From: Whalleya microplaca
Taxonomy: Eukaryota > Ascomycota > Sordariomycetes > Xylariales > Xylariaceae
Assembly: GCA_022497155.1 (NCBI GenBank)
Contig: MU385725.1
Span: forward strand, 186,001 to 250,000
Reading direction: 5' to 3'
DNA length: 64,000 bases
Shown: piece after piece, positions 1-11,500 of the stretch
Position numbering within the stretch: position 1 is the first letter of the stretch
Layout of the letters: each line of letters begins with the position of its first letter
Translations under genes and position numbers: made by a program
The notes under the pieces: model-generated
The model's input: the letters and a program-made list of their open reading frames with translations, nothing else
Told to the model about the DNA's origin: nothing
Database searches by the model: none

Positions 1-2044
1 ATATAAGGCATTTTACTTTCCGCTATATATAAAGTTAGCTTACCGGTACGCTTTATATAATAAAACTTCCCACTATATATAATATAGTGTATTACGGTTT
101 TTTATATCTAGCGCTAACGGTTCTAGCTATAATAAGTAATGCTTAGGTTACTTTTAAAAAAAAAGTCGATAATATTGCCGTACTAATTTTATAGCTTATT
201 ACTTATTTCGGGTTTTATAATAGGGGAGAGAATTTTCGCGTATATATAAGATAAAATATCCGCCGGCTTAATTTATACTGCCTTTACTGACATTTCTAAG
301 GGCTCGGTACTTATATATATAAGATTTTCCGATTATTTAACCGGTAAGCGAGATAGATTATTTGTTATACCTATAAATTTAGATTTTCCGGGACGATATT
401 TAATTATTATATTATATTATAAGAATTTAATAACCTAGCGGGTAAGTTTTTCCTTTAGTTCGCTACCTATACGTAAAAAAACTAAAAAAGTTTCGTAATT
501 TATATAGACTATTATTAGATATTTCGATAGTAAGATAAGTTAGTGTATTTTTTCCAAAGCCCGAAATATATTTATGGCTTTTTTTTTTATAATGGGGTAG
601 CGTATTTTATAGTTAGTAAAACGATAAGATATAAATATAATAAAGTTTATTAGCCTAATATTTTAGTCGGTAATTTTAATACTTGCCGAAAAGTCTGGAA
701 TTTATATTAAAGTAGCTCCCGTATTAAAGTCTAAAATATTTATTATAATATAATATTAGTGTTTAAATAATGCGCTTTTATAAGTTTTAATTTATACGCT
801 ATTGTATATATAGTTGAAGCTATTTTATTACGGGGCCGATTACTTAAAGTTTAATTTTTTCGCCTACTATTTTTAACTAGAGATCGCGTTTTTAAGGGTA
901 CGTTTAGGCTTTTTTTTTATATAAGCTTCTTTTAAAATATATGTTTTATTTATTTTACTTAAGATAAACTGCTTTAAGTAAGCTATAAGATATAGAAAAG
1001 CTTTAACTTTTTTAGGGAATTTGGGAGGGTTTTTTTTTTATTTAGCGAATTTCTTTTTATATTATATATTGGAGCGGATGCGGCTTTTATTTAGTTTAAA
1101 CCCGATAGCTTTAAAATTAGGTATAAAAAGCTTTATTTTCTTTTTAAATAAGTAGACTAATTTATACGCTATTTTTGGAAAATAGTAATTTTTTAGAAAC
1201 GAGTATAAAAAATCGAAATCGGGGGTAAAACTTAAGTAATTATTTATAAAAATAGCGAAGCTAATTTTTTATTCGGGGTAATAGTTAAATATTAAGGGTA
1301 TTCTTATTAGGTTATTCTTACTTTCGGGATATAAACCGAATATTATATCTTTAAATTATATATATATATAAAGGGCGCCCGTTAGTTCTTAAGCTATACG
1401 CTTATATATATATATGCCGTATAATATAATAACTTCCGTCTTTTATTGATTTTTAGTATGTATAAGTATCGCTTAATATCTATTTAATGCGTTAGTTTTA
1501 AAGAATACGCGATATCTATTTTATACCAGTATATTAAAATCTTTATTATAATTATATATTAGTTATTAAGGCTTTAATATTACAGAATTAATAGGTCGGA
1601 AATTATATATAACGTATAACTATAAGTCTTTTTTCGGCGGGAATTTAGTATATGTAGTTTATAATAACGATTTACGGTATAATATATTTATAGCCTCCAT
1701 TTTTAGGAATATTTTTTATATAAACTTTAATTCTGGTCGAGTGTACTATATTTATTGCAAACGGAATAGCTTTTTAGCAAAATCGGTATTAATAGGGTGT
1801 TTAATAAAAGTTATAAGTTTAATATTACGTATAGATAATATTATATAGTCTCGATATATATAATAAAGTTTTACGATTTTATCTCTTTACGTAAGTAAGG
1901 CTACGAATGTGCTAATATTAATGCGGTATTAATGTAGCTAGCGGGTAATATTTAAGTTAGGCGCGGACGCGAGCGGGAGCTTTTTAGTAGGGTTTACGGA
2001 TTATAAGAGGTTTACCTTAAAATTTAGCTCCGCTATATAAATTT

Positions 2045-2245
2045 ATATATATCGTTTCGCGCTTATTTTATACGCTCGCTTACCGCCTTTATTTTTATAG
2101 TACGGAATAACTAATAATTTAGCTATAATTGTACTTAGGATTTTATATAGCGGATAAGAAGTATTTATAGGTATACCTGTATTTCCGAAATAAGTATAAA
2201 GTAACTTTAATATAACTTTCGGCCGAATTAAGTCTGCCTCGCTAT
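2045..2245 (+). repeat. Degenerate direct repeat, copy 1 (possible LTR)
   Basis: This segment resembles 6100-6300 in the same orientation. Shared islands include TTCGCGCTTATTTTATA near 2054 and an ACTTTCGGCCGAA..AAGTC block near 2214-2232. The intervening sequence is diverged in a RIP-like way. Two direct copies about 4 kb apart would fit the LTRs of a RIP-degraded retrotransposon, but element ends and target duplications could not be identified. Confidence 0.5.
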
Positions 2246-5200
2246 CGCTTAGGGAATATAGAATTGCGTAATATTTTATTGGTATATTTAAATCCGAATA
2301 GTTATAAATGGCGTATAAAAGTATTTTCGATATAATATTATATTCTGAAGTATTTTACGGTAGTATAGGCAAAATCTCTGGGATAATAGTAGCGATAGTC
2401 GGTATATAAAAAACGGGGTTTGGTATAAAAAAGGTAGCTTGATTATTTAGCAGTACTAATAAAAGTATAGATAGCAATATAGGATTTGATATATCGTAAT
2501 CCGATATGGCGGGGGTATCGAAATTGTTTAAATTATATAAAGGATATTAAAAATAGTATTAATTGTTCTTTAAATATTATTGCAGTAAATAATTTACAAA
2601 ATTTAAGTCTACCGAATTAAGGGGCTGTAAGTAATGAAAAGATGGTGTGTAAGAATAGAGCTCCTTTAGCGATAATGAGGTTAAAGCTGTTAGAATCTAA
2701 GCCTCGGGTTAACTTACTATAATACTAAGAGAAAACCTAAAACTGACCGGGAGTGCGGAATTAAACTGTTAAATTATATTCTCGCTTATAAATTAAACCG
2801 ACGACTTTTATAATTGTCTGTAATTTATATTAAATGTTTAATTTTTCGAGCTTAGACTATATTTATTGCCTTTAGATTTGAGATAGCTTTTTAGCGGGTT
2901 AAAATACTGAATAAATATAGAGCGCGAACTTTTATTTTTTTTTTTATAATGCTGCTTGCGAATTTCCTCTAAAATTAATATTTAATTAGAACCGGTTACA
3001 AATTAGCTTTAAATATTATCCGGTTCGATATTTAAAGCAAGTCTTTTAGTTAGCGGGCTAAATCTTTATTTTCTTATTTTACGGCTAATTTTATAGTATA
3101 AAAAAGTATATTTTACGCTTTATTATTTTCGGTAATTTTATTAAAGTTAATTAGCTCTGTATTTGCAGCTTTGCTATTTAAGCTTATGACTATAAAATCC
3201 TTATTTAGCTCGACAATAATATTTAGTTTAATTATAAGGGAGATAGAAACTTGTTTTATAACATTAGACTGACTGTAAATCTTTAACATTTCTTTAGTAT
3301 AGTGTTTAATAACTTTAATACGACGTAGCTAATTACGCAATAAAAGAAAATTAAATAATTCGCTATTAGATATAATATAGGCAGTAATAATAGCGGCTAT
3401 TCTTTCGACCACCATAAGGATAGTAACGTATAGTTTTATTTGGTAATATTTATTATCCGTTAGGCGGATAGTTTAAGGGACTTTAGCAGAACGAGACGTT
3501 AAACCTAGTTTTTTGATATATATTAGTAAAATAATCTTAATTATAAAGCTGCTATCCAATAAGATTTATATAGTTAGTCGCTTATTTATATATCCGTATA
3601 TAAAGCTCAGAAAATAAATTTGGGGTTTATTATCCGCTTAATCTAATAGATTTATAGTAAATTCTTCTATATTTTCGATATCTATTAAGCCTGTATATTT
3701 TTTGCCCAGATAATTACGTAGGTTTACTGCTCGCTTTTAACTGGGGGCTATAGCGTAAATAAATTAAGACTTAATCCGAGTTAAACTATTAATTAATTAA
3801 GCGACTGATAGGCTAACTTAAGTATTTATAAGCTAATTCTATATATCGAACCGGTTTAGCTAATTTTTTAAGATAATGCGGGCTGGAATAGTGTTCTTAG
3901 TGGCTTTAGATATTGCTCCGGGTTTAAATCGTATAGCTATATTTTCTAGCTTTTTTTTATTGTTTTTTAATTATTTTTGTATAATAGTTATATCTATTTT
4001 ACCGCTTATAGAAATAGATATAAAATAATAAGTACTTAAAGGATTAGATTAATTAGGTAAGTTAGATCGGCGGTAATTTTTTAGTGGGCTTAGGGCTAAC
4101 TGAGTTTAAGAGGGTAATAGGTTTATTATAAGATATTTATTATTTTAGTCTTACGGGGAACTATATTTCCTTCGCTTTTGCTTATAATATATATTAGGAG
4201 TAAGATCTTTTTTATTATTTGCTATTATACTTTCTAAGGTTAATGGGCGATTTTTAGGTTCTTTAGGTTTTTTAAGCTTTTTACTATAGTTTAGTTATAT
4301 AAAGCGGACTTTATAATTAGTTTTTATATAAGAGGGCTTATAATAATAGTAGTTTTAGGGAGGGGATATAAAGTTATAGTAGTACCGATTAAAGCTTTTT
4401 AGGTTAATATTTATAATATTAGTAGTTTTATTTTTAGTAGCCGCTTTTTTAATATAGCGTTTACGTTTTTTTTTATACTTATTTTAACGTTAATTTTGCT
4501 TTTATTAAAATAAGGGCGGATTAGGATAAGCGTAGGAGCTATAACTTTTTTAATTATATTTGAAATATATTATTTATAGAGCGCTTATTATAGGGGGATA
4601 AGCATTTCCGGTAATAGGAGTAAGAGCTATATTAGAGTTTCCGGTAATATTATAATGCTTAAAAGTTTTGATAAAGCTTTTTATAGCTGCAGTTATACGA
4701 TTTATAAGAGATGTATTGTTTTGCTATTTATAGTCGGAAATATTTTTACGGTTTTTATAAATATTTATTTTATTTAACGGCGTAGCGATATACCCTAATT
4801 AACGGCGTACTTTTATAAATATCGTCCCTTCTTTAAGGGTACCGTTCTTAGTAATCTTGCCCTAAAGGGCTAGGTAATTTTGAAATTTAAGTTATAATTA
4901 TAGATCCACTTTACTGTCTCGTATATTATAAAGAAAGCTTTTTGTATAACGGGTAGCTATTTCGTTATTTATTTTATCTGCTAACTTTTAGGTCCGGCGT
5001 ATAAATTATAGTAGGGTTTCTTTTATATAACGCGCTAATGTTTTAACTTTATTTATTAGTATTTTCTTAGTTTTTATATCTTTTAAATTATATTTAGCGA
5101 GGAACGTTTCTTAAGTTTTGGCTTAATTATGGCGTACTTTTTTATTTAGTACTATATTATATTAATGTTTAACCCGGGATAATATAAGACTGTTACGGAA

Positions 5201-6099
5201 AATAGTGAAGGTATAACTATCCGGATTTTTTTTTTTTAAGGCCGTAATTTTATAATTTTGTAAATAAATTTCGGCGTTTTTTTTAAGAAGATTAAAGAAT
5301 GTAGGGTGAGCTATTACGATATTTTTGTTGTATTTATATTTAGGTATATGGTATTTAGTTTTAGGGTCTATAAATGAATTTAATAAAAAGGGGGTAGGGT
5401 TTAATTTTCCCAGTTTTAAGTTTTGGAAGGCTGTATTTAAAGGGTTTAAGCTAAATGTCTCGAAGTCGACACTATCCGAGCTAGTATCTTTATTAAGGGG
5501 CGACGTAAAAAGGTTTATTAGCTAACGAAATTTTAATAATATATAAATTAACTTTTCCTAGAATTTAGGTGGGGTATAGTGGCGCCTTAAGAAAATTCTA
5601 GTAACCGGGCGTTAAAGATGTATTTAATATATATAATGTTATTTATATAAATATACTGTAAAATTTTTATATAGATTAGATATAGCTTTAGTAAATAATA
5701 TATAATTATATATATTTTAGAGGGGTTAAAATATAATGTTGTAGCTAATATAGATAAAGATTTTTAACTAAAGGGACTTAATAAGTAATGTACCTAATTT
5801 TAGTAGTCAAATAATAATAAAGCGAAAATGAATATCGCGTTATTAGTATGTTTAAGATAAAGTAATATATAGGTAAAAAATAAGTATTACAGTCGAATAA
5901 AATATATTAATATTAAAATGTAAAACTAATATATATAATAAATAATCTATAGCTTAATAATTATATAGTAAGTTGGCGTAGGAGTTTTTATAAGTGCGTA
6001 GTATAATATAGGTAAAATGTTGCTGGGGGAATGTGTGCTAAATTATTGGGGGCGCGGTAGGGTCGAGGTAAGAATGGAGTAAAATTTTATAAAGTAAAT

Positions 6100-6300
6100 T
6101 ATTGCTTCGCGCTTATTTTATATTTTCGCTAACGTTTTTACCCCGCATTAAGTTTTTTAATTCCGATAAGGCCGTATTGTTATATTTGTACGATACGCTA
6201 AATTTTATTGTATTTCGGAAGAGTTTATAGGCGTATTTATATTCCGAGTAAAGTATAAAGTGACTCGGATATGACTTTCGGCCGAACTAAGTCGGCTCTG
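6100..6300 (+). repeat. Degenerate direct repeat, copy 2 (possible LTR)
   Basis: This is the partner of the repeat at 2045-2245. The shared blocks are CTTCGCGCTTATTTTATA near 6109 and GACTTTCGGCCGAACTAAG near 6264. It lies just inside the right edge of the AT-rich block, where the 3' LTR of a nested element would be expected. Confidence 0.5.
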
Positions 6301-6620
6301 TAACTAATAAGCGAGTAAAGTTTTATATAGTCTCGCACTATTAGATTATATATATAGGTATATCGATTAGTGGTAGCGTTATTACTAACGGTTTTATATG
6401 TATTAAATGATAGCGAAATAATTGCTAAAACTAGGTAATTCTATTTTGATATATCTTTTTAATGGAAAAAGCGAGACGTAGTATAAAATCGATAGCTGAT
6501 TGATGAATGACCTTCTGGTAAATAGTATATAAGACTAAAGCGGGAAAAAGCCGGAAGTGACTTAACCTAAAAGCGCGCGAGCGGGTAAAGACGCAGTCTA
6601 CCTTACCGAAACCTTACAGG

Positions 6621-8547
6621 AATCGTCAGTACTTACTTACTTATTTACTTTTATACTTACGTCCCTACTAAGCTCGCTAAATATAAGGTCCGTGAAAACG
6701 TGAGAGTAGAGTGAACAGTTGATTGAAGGATGGAGGACTAGCGCTAAAGCTATCTAACAAGTGTCCCTTTTGTGTGCTGTGGGTGCTATGACCACCTGAC
6801 AACCCCACACTATCCTATCACCTAATCATCTTCTCCGTGAAGTCCCTCTAGCCTGGAACCCAAGGGCTGAGGCCTCGTCAACACTCATAATAGCGCTGAC
6901 CAGTCAGCTAGTCCAGGGATAACTAGGGGGAAACTCTCCTTCGATGCCGTAAGGCAGCTTGTCTCAACTGATGGGTTGCCGCGTCACACAGGCACACGAG
7001 CTAGAGCTGTCTTTCAGATGTCGCAGCGCCGTCAACGGCGTGGCATTGCTCCTATCGTCGGCCGGGAGAAAAGCTAATTGTGTAGGTATTCCGCTAAATA
7101 TTCAACCCCGCCAACCCTAGCTTACATAACCAAACCGTCTCTTCCCCCTTTTCCATTATCACTCTTCTAGCTACCAACCCAACCACTGTTATAAGGGTAG
7201 TATACCGTGCCTGGTAGTCAGTGGCATATGAGATGCCTGATTTTCTTTTCTTCTAGTTAAGCAGTTTTAGCCAGGCAGTCACCACTTAATCGAAGCCTCT
7301 CTCCTATGATCAAAAGGCATTATATATGCCTCTAGTGTTATTTTCACTCTATTCATATGTATTGGCTCCCCATATATCTTATACACTAGTACACTACCCC
7401 ACGATACCACTACAGACTCCTGAAAACCACCACAACAACTCTAGTGCCAAACATACCCCTCCCCCCTTTCCTAGCCTTCCCTACTAAACACCATCCCCAA
7501 ATGCGCCCTTGCTCTCCTAACAGTCTGAACCGTGTACTCCGGCTCCGGCGGCATCGGCACCGGGGCCGTCTGCGCACGAACAGACGCTCGGCGCTTCCGG
7601 ACACGGCGGCCCGCACCTCCCGAAGCGCGTGTCTGTCTAAAGCAGCACCGAAGAGGAGCGTGCCTGGGTCATTATACAAGCCGGCCCAGGACCGAGCAAA
7701 TATACAGGATTGATACCAATACAAATTCCCATCTACCTATATATCTTAGATTCACGACAAGTCATTGTTTCATTTCATTTTCATCATGCATATCAAAGTC
7801 TTTCTTTCTTCATTATCGGTATCTCAGGCGCTGCTAGCTGTATACATACATAACATAGCATACACACATACACATCTCTATCGAACAGTGAACAGGTAAG
7901 GTAAGGCCCAGGGCGTCCCATTATCCGGCGCAGTCAGATGATCTTCATGATGATGGAGAGAGAGAGAGAGAGGAGGATCGTAGTAATAAGTGCTGAAGGG
8001 GAAGCAGAAGAAGAAAAAATTAAATAAATAAATCTTAAAAAAAAAAGAATTTCATAATAAACCAACAAAAACGCTCCTCATCATGCACCTGAACGACCTG
8101 ACCAGCCAGCCGGCCCATACACCCCGGCCATTCACCCGGCCGCCCATCCATCCATCCGGCCGTCCATCCAGCCGTTCCGACCGTGAATTTCTAAAAAAAG
8201 AAAAAATAATGTGTCTCTCCCAACCGTTTGCCCCTCGCCGGGAGTCTAATGCAAGTGTGTCGATCGAATATCAAATATATATCTGCCCTAAAAAAAGTGC
8301 AGCCCCGTCTGTCTGTCTGTCTCCCATTACTCTCGTAACAATGCTAGTAGTCGTGTGAATTTGTCAAATAACATAAAATAAAAACGAACGAAACGCCGGT
8401 AACGGGAGGAGAGAGAGAGAGATCGGAGATTTCGAATCATGTCTTTCTCAGTAAGCGCATCGCATCGCATCGATCGATCGTGGAACAGTCGCTCGCTTGC
8501 CCGAAAACACACACACATAGGGAAAGAAGTAAGAAGGCCGTATGTCA
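6621..8547. other. Intergenic region with simple-sequence tracts
   Basis: This is the boundary from the AT-rich block to genic DNA, then the 3' flank of the DH/PH gene. It contains (GA)n near 7956-7971, a CATC/CGGC-rich patch near 8140-8175 and (CTGT)n near 8307-8321. Overlapping frames at 7410-7840 look like composition-driven shadows. I see no supported gene. Confidence 0.6.
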
Positions 8548-11500
8548 TTAGATTATCATGACCTCCTGGGTAACCAGGCCGAAGATCCAGCTCGCCTCGC
8601 CGACCGACGAGCACTGGAAGCACCACTTATTCACGTTGCCTCCGCTGTTTCCCCCCTGCGGCGCGACTCCGCGCTCGCCGCTCTCGTCTTTGACTTCCTC
8701 CCAGACGTTCAGGAGAACGCCTCTGCTGCCCAGTCGGCTGAAGCATCGACTCCCCAGCACGATGTCCAGGACCACCTTGGGCTGGTCCTTGTCCTTCTTG
8801 GGGATCGTGGTGACGATGATGCGCTTCTCCATGCCTTGGTACTTCCTCAGACTCTGCCTCGTCCCGCGGTCTGGTCGGGTCACTTCGAGGAAGCAGTTAC
8901 CGTAGTCCTCCCACTTGCTGGCGGACACCATGAGATGTAGTCGGATCTTTAGATTATTGGTTGTCAGACTCATTTTAGCGTTGCCACTATGCGCGGCGCT
9001 GACGGAGGGGGAGCGGGGTGGTGTTGCGGAGGACGAGGACGAAGTGTACATGGAAGCCTCTCCACTTCCGGGGCGAGACTGTCGGTCAACTGAAGACATT
9101 AAGATATTAAAGGATTGGTTGTCACCGCCCATCAATTTCTTTAGGAATGACGATGCGGACATGGCCGAAGCGTGGGAGGTGCTCCCAGCTGACTGGGATG
9201 GAGCGCGCGTTGAGGCGCGGTAGCTGTTCTTTCGGCCGAACCAGCCTCGACGACGGCTGCTGCCGTCGTCGTCCGTCTCTGGGGACTGATGCTGTCCGAA
9301 GGCCCGGATACGTGTTTCTTCCTCCAGCGCCTTGTATTTTGAGTTATCCATACGGGCACGGTGAACCGCCGTATAGAGTGACTGGCAGTCGGCGACCGAA
9401 TTGGCGCGGAAGCGGAAGAATGAGGAGTCGACTCTGTTGACCTTGGAATATAGCCTGGCATAGCTGAGAACAGGAGATCTTATCTCCAAGTCGACGACAG
9501 TACTGTTCCGAAGCATGACGAGGGGAGTGAGATCCAACGCAATTAGCGGTCGATCTTCTTCCTGCGGCACATCACTAGATGCAAGAATACGGCGGTACGG
9601 ATACGCCTCAATTAGACCAGGGGTGGTAACAATTGAGCAGATGTCTGGCCAAAGATCCTTCCAGCACCCATGTTTATTATCCCAGTACGAAATAGAAGCG
9701 GTCGTTTTGAGGATGTATTCCGGTTGCTTGCTCTCTGACTGCGAACCAACCTGAGACGCAGGAACTAACGGTGTAACACTGGCTACGGTCTCTGCGACCA
9801 TAGACCTCGTTAGTCCCTCGCAATCTTGTTTGATACTGATGGCTGGTGTAGTATCAGGGATGTCGGCCGCCTCCAATTCATCCTCGGATGACTCGTCGGA
9901 GAATGCGTTCTCATCTTCCGATGTTGATGTCGATACAGATTCCTCGGATGACACATCTGACGGATGGTATTCGTGTTTAAGCGGGGAGGATGTACGGCGC
10001 TTAAGGCGAGGTTGGTTCTTGTCGGCCGGGGGTGAGAGGGTGGGTGCTTTCTTCGAGCTGAAGGTTCGATGAATTGGGGGAGGTGGTGCACCATCGCCAC
10101 GATACGGTGTGCTATTAGGTGACGATTTCCTGCCCGTGTAAGGGTCGAGCCGTATAGTCTCTACCATTACCTCTTCCATGGGAGGAGATTGTCCGTCCCC
10201 GTTGTCCTCGGCTGGGGAAACAGGTTGGGAACGGCGGGACTTCAGGTACGAGTCCTGAGTAGGAGTGTTCTCAGGAGACGCAATTGACAATTGACCTGAA
10301 GAAGCAGAAGTAGGGGTACTTGGATGACTGGCATCCCACTGGTGATAACGCGTCGGGGTCCTGAGCTTCTCTCCCGGGCCTACGGCGTCGTCGTCCGTCG
10401 CCGCACGAGTGTTAGGGTCGTGGTCACGGCGTAGCTTTCGCTCGCCAAACGGTGCTTCGCTAGCCGCCGATTTTGGTGAGAGAACTGTAGAATGTGGCCC
10501 TAAAGTTCTCTGTTCGATCGCTGGTGGGGTTGGACTACTGCCTAGCATGCTCAACCATTCCAACACTTGTTCCTCATTGTCAGCCGTCAGCATTATAAGT
10601 TCAAACCACTCGTCCTTATAGCCCCTGATCATTACGACTAGTTGGTGCTTATTGTCCCCTCTCCGGGCAGAGAAATGCCCTCCAGTAATCGGGGCAAATA
10701 GAAGCCATGAACGTCCTGCATTGCCAGTCTCTCTGATAAGAAGATCGCCGGAATCAGATTTGAATAGTGGGTTGTCTCGATATACGAGTTCGACTTGACA
10801 TTCAAGCCGTTGACCGTTCGAATGGCGAAGGTCCAATGAAAACGAATCCTTAGCGTAAACTTGTCGGAAACGGTCAATTCTGACATGATCTAGTGCCTTC
10901 AATGTCCTCAAATCCCTGACTCGAGAAATGTCAGTGTATTTGGCATCATCGTCGACTACTCTAGCATATTCTTCTTTATGGCGCCGTCGAGCTTTTTCTT
11001 GAAGGGCTTCCCATTTAGAAGCAAGAGTCTCATAGTCGCTGGTACCTGTAATAGTCCGATAGCCCTAGTCGGGTTAGCTTTTCCATAGCAGAAGAATTAG
11101 TCAAAGCTTCATACCTTAATAAATTTTGTTATCCACTTGATGCGGACCAGAGGTCGCTTCAATAGATGGGCGACATCAATACGATCTCCGTCTTCGTTAA
11201 GAACATCGCCTTGCTCATTGCGAGGCATTGCATCGATCAATGAATCCTCGTCATCAGGTGATGCTGGGGCCAAGTTGACGATAATACCTTGAAACCCGAG
11301 CCGCCATGTTTCTAAATAGCCCTCGTAGACAGCGTGCACTGCCTCTAGCCATTGTGGTAGTCTATTCACATCGAATAGTGGACAACGACGATGACTGTTC
11401 TTCAGCTTTTCGAGAGCAACCCCCATGTTGACGACTGCCTTGTCAATGGCTTCATCCTTTTGCTTATTCAAAGGAGATCCGAAAAGATCTTTAGGCGCAC

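Larger units (their letters stand above)
1..6620. mobile_element. AT-rich, RIP-like block of degraded retroelement(s)
   Basis: The stretch is strongly AT-rich, saturated with TpA and poor in CpA/TpG. Stops interrupt all frames, and no open frame longer than 66 codons survives. This is the signature expected of repeat-induced point mutation acting on transposon copies in ascomycetes. Short minus-strand runs around 1380-1530 resemble a decayed retrotransposon polyprotein, but no domain can be named safely. Composition returns to ordinary genic values between about 6620 and 6800. I see no functional gene here. Confidence 0.8.

Noticed and set aside
5325..5525. 66-codon open frame in the AT-rich block
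   Set aside because: Surrounded by stop-dense RIP-like sequence; low-complexity, aromatic-rich translation; no start context or splice partners. A chance survivor.
7410..7837. Overlapping frames on both strands (about 90-104 codons)
   Set aside because: Arg/Pro-rich translations on both strands arise from a GC-rich patch; no motif and no conserved pattern.
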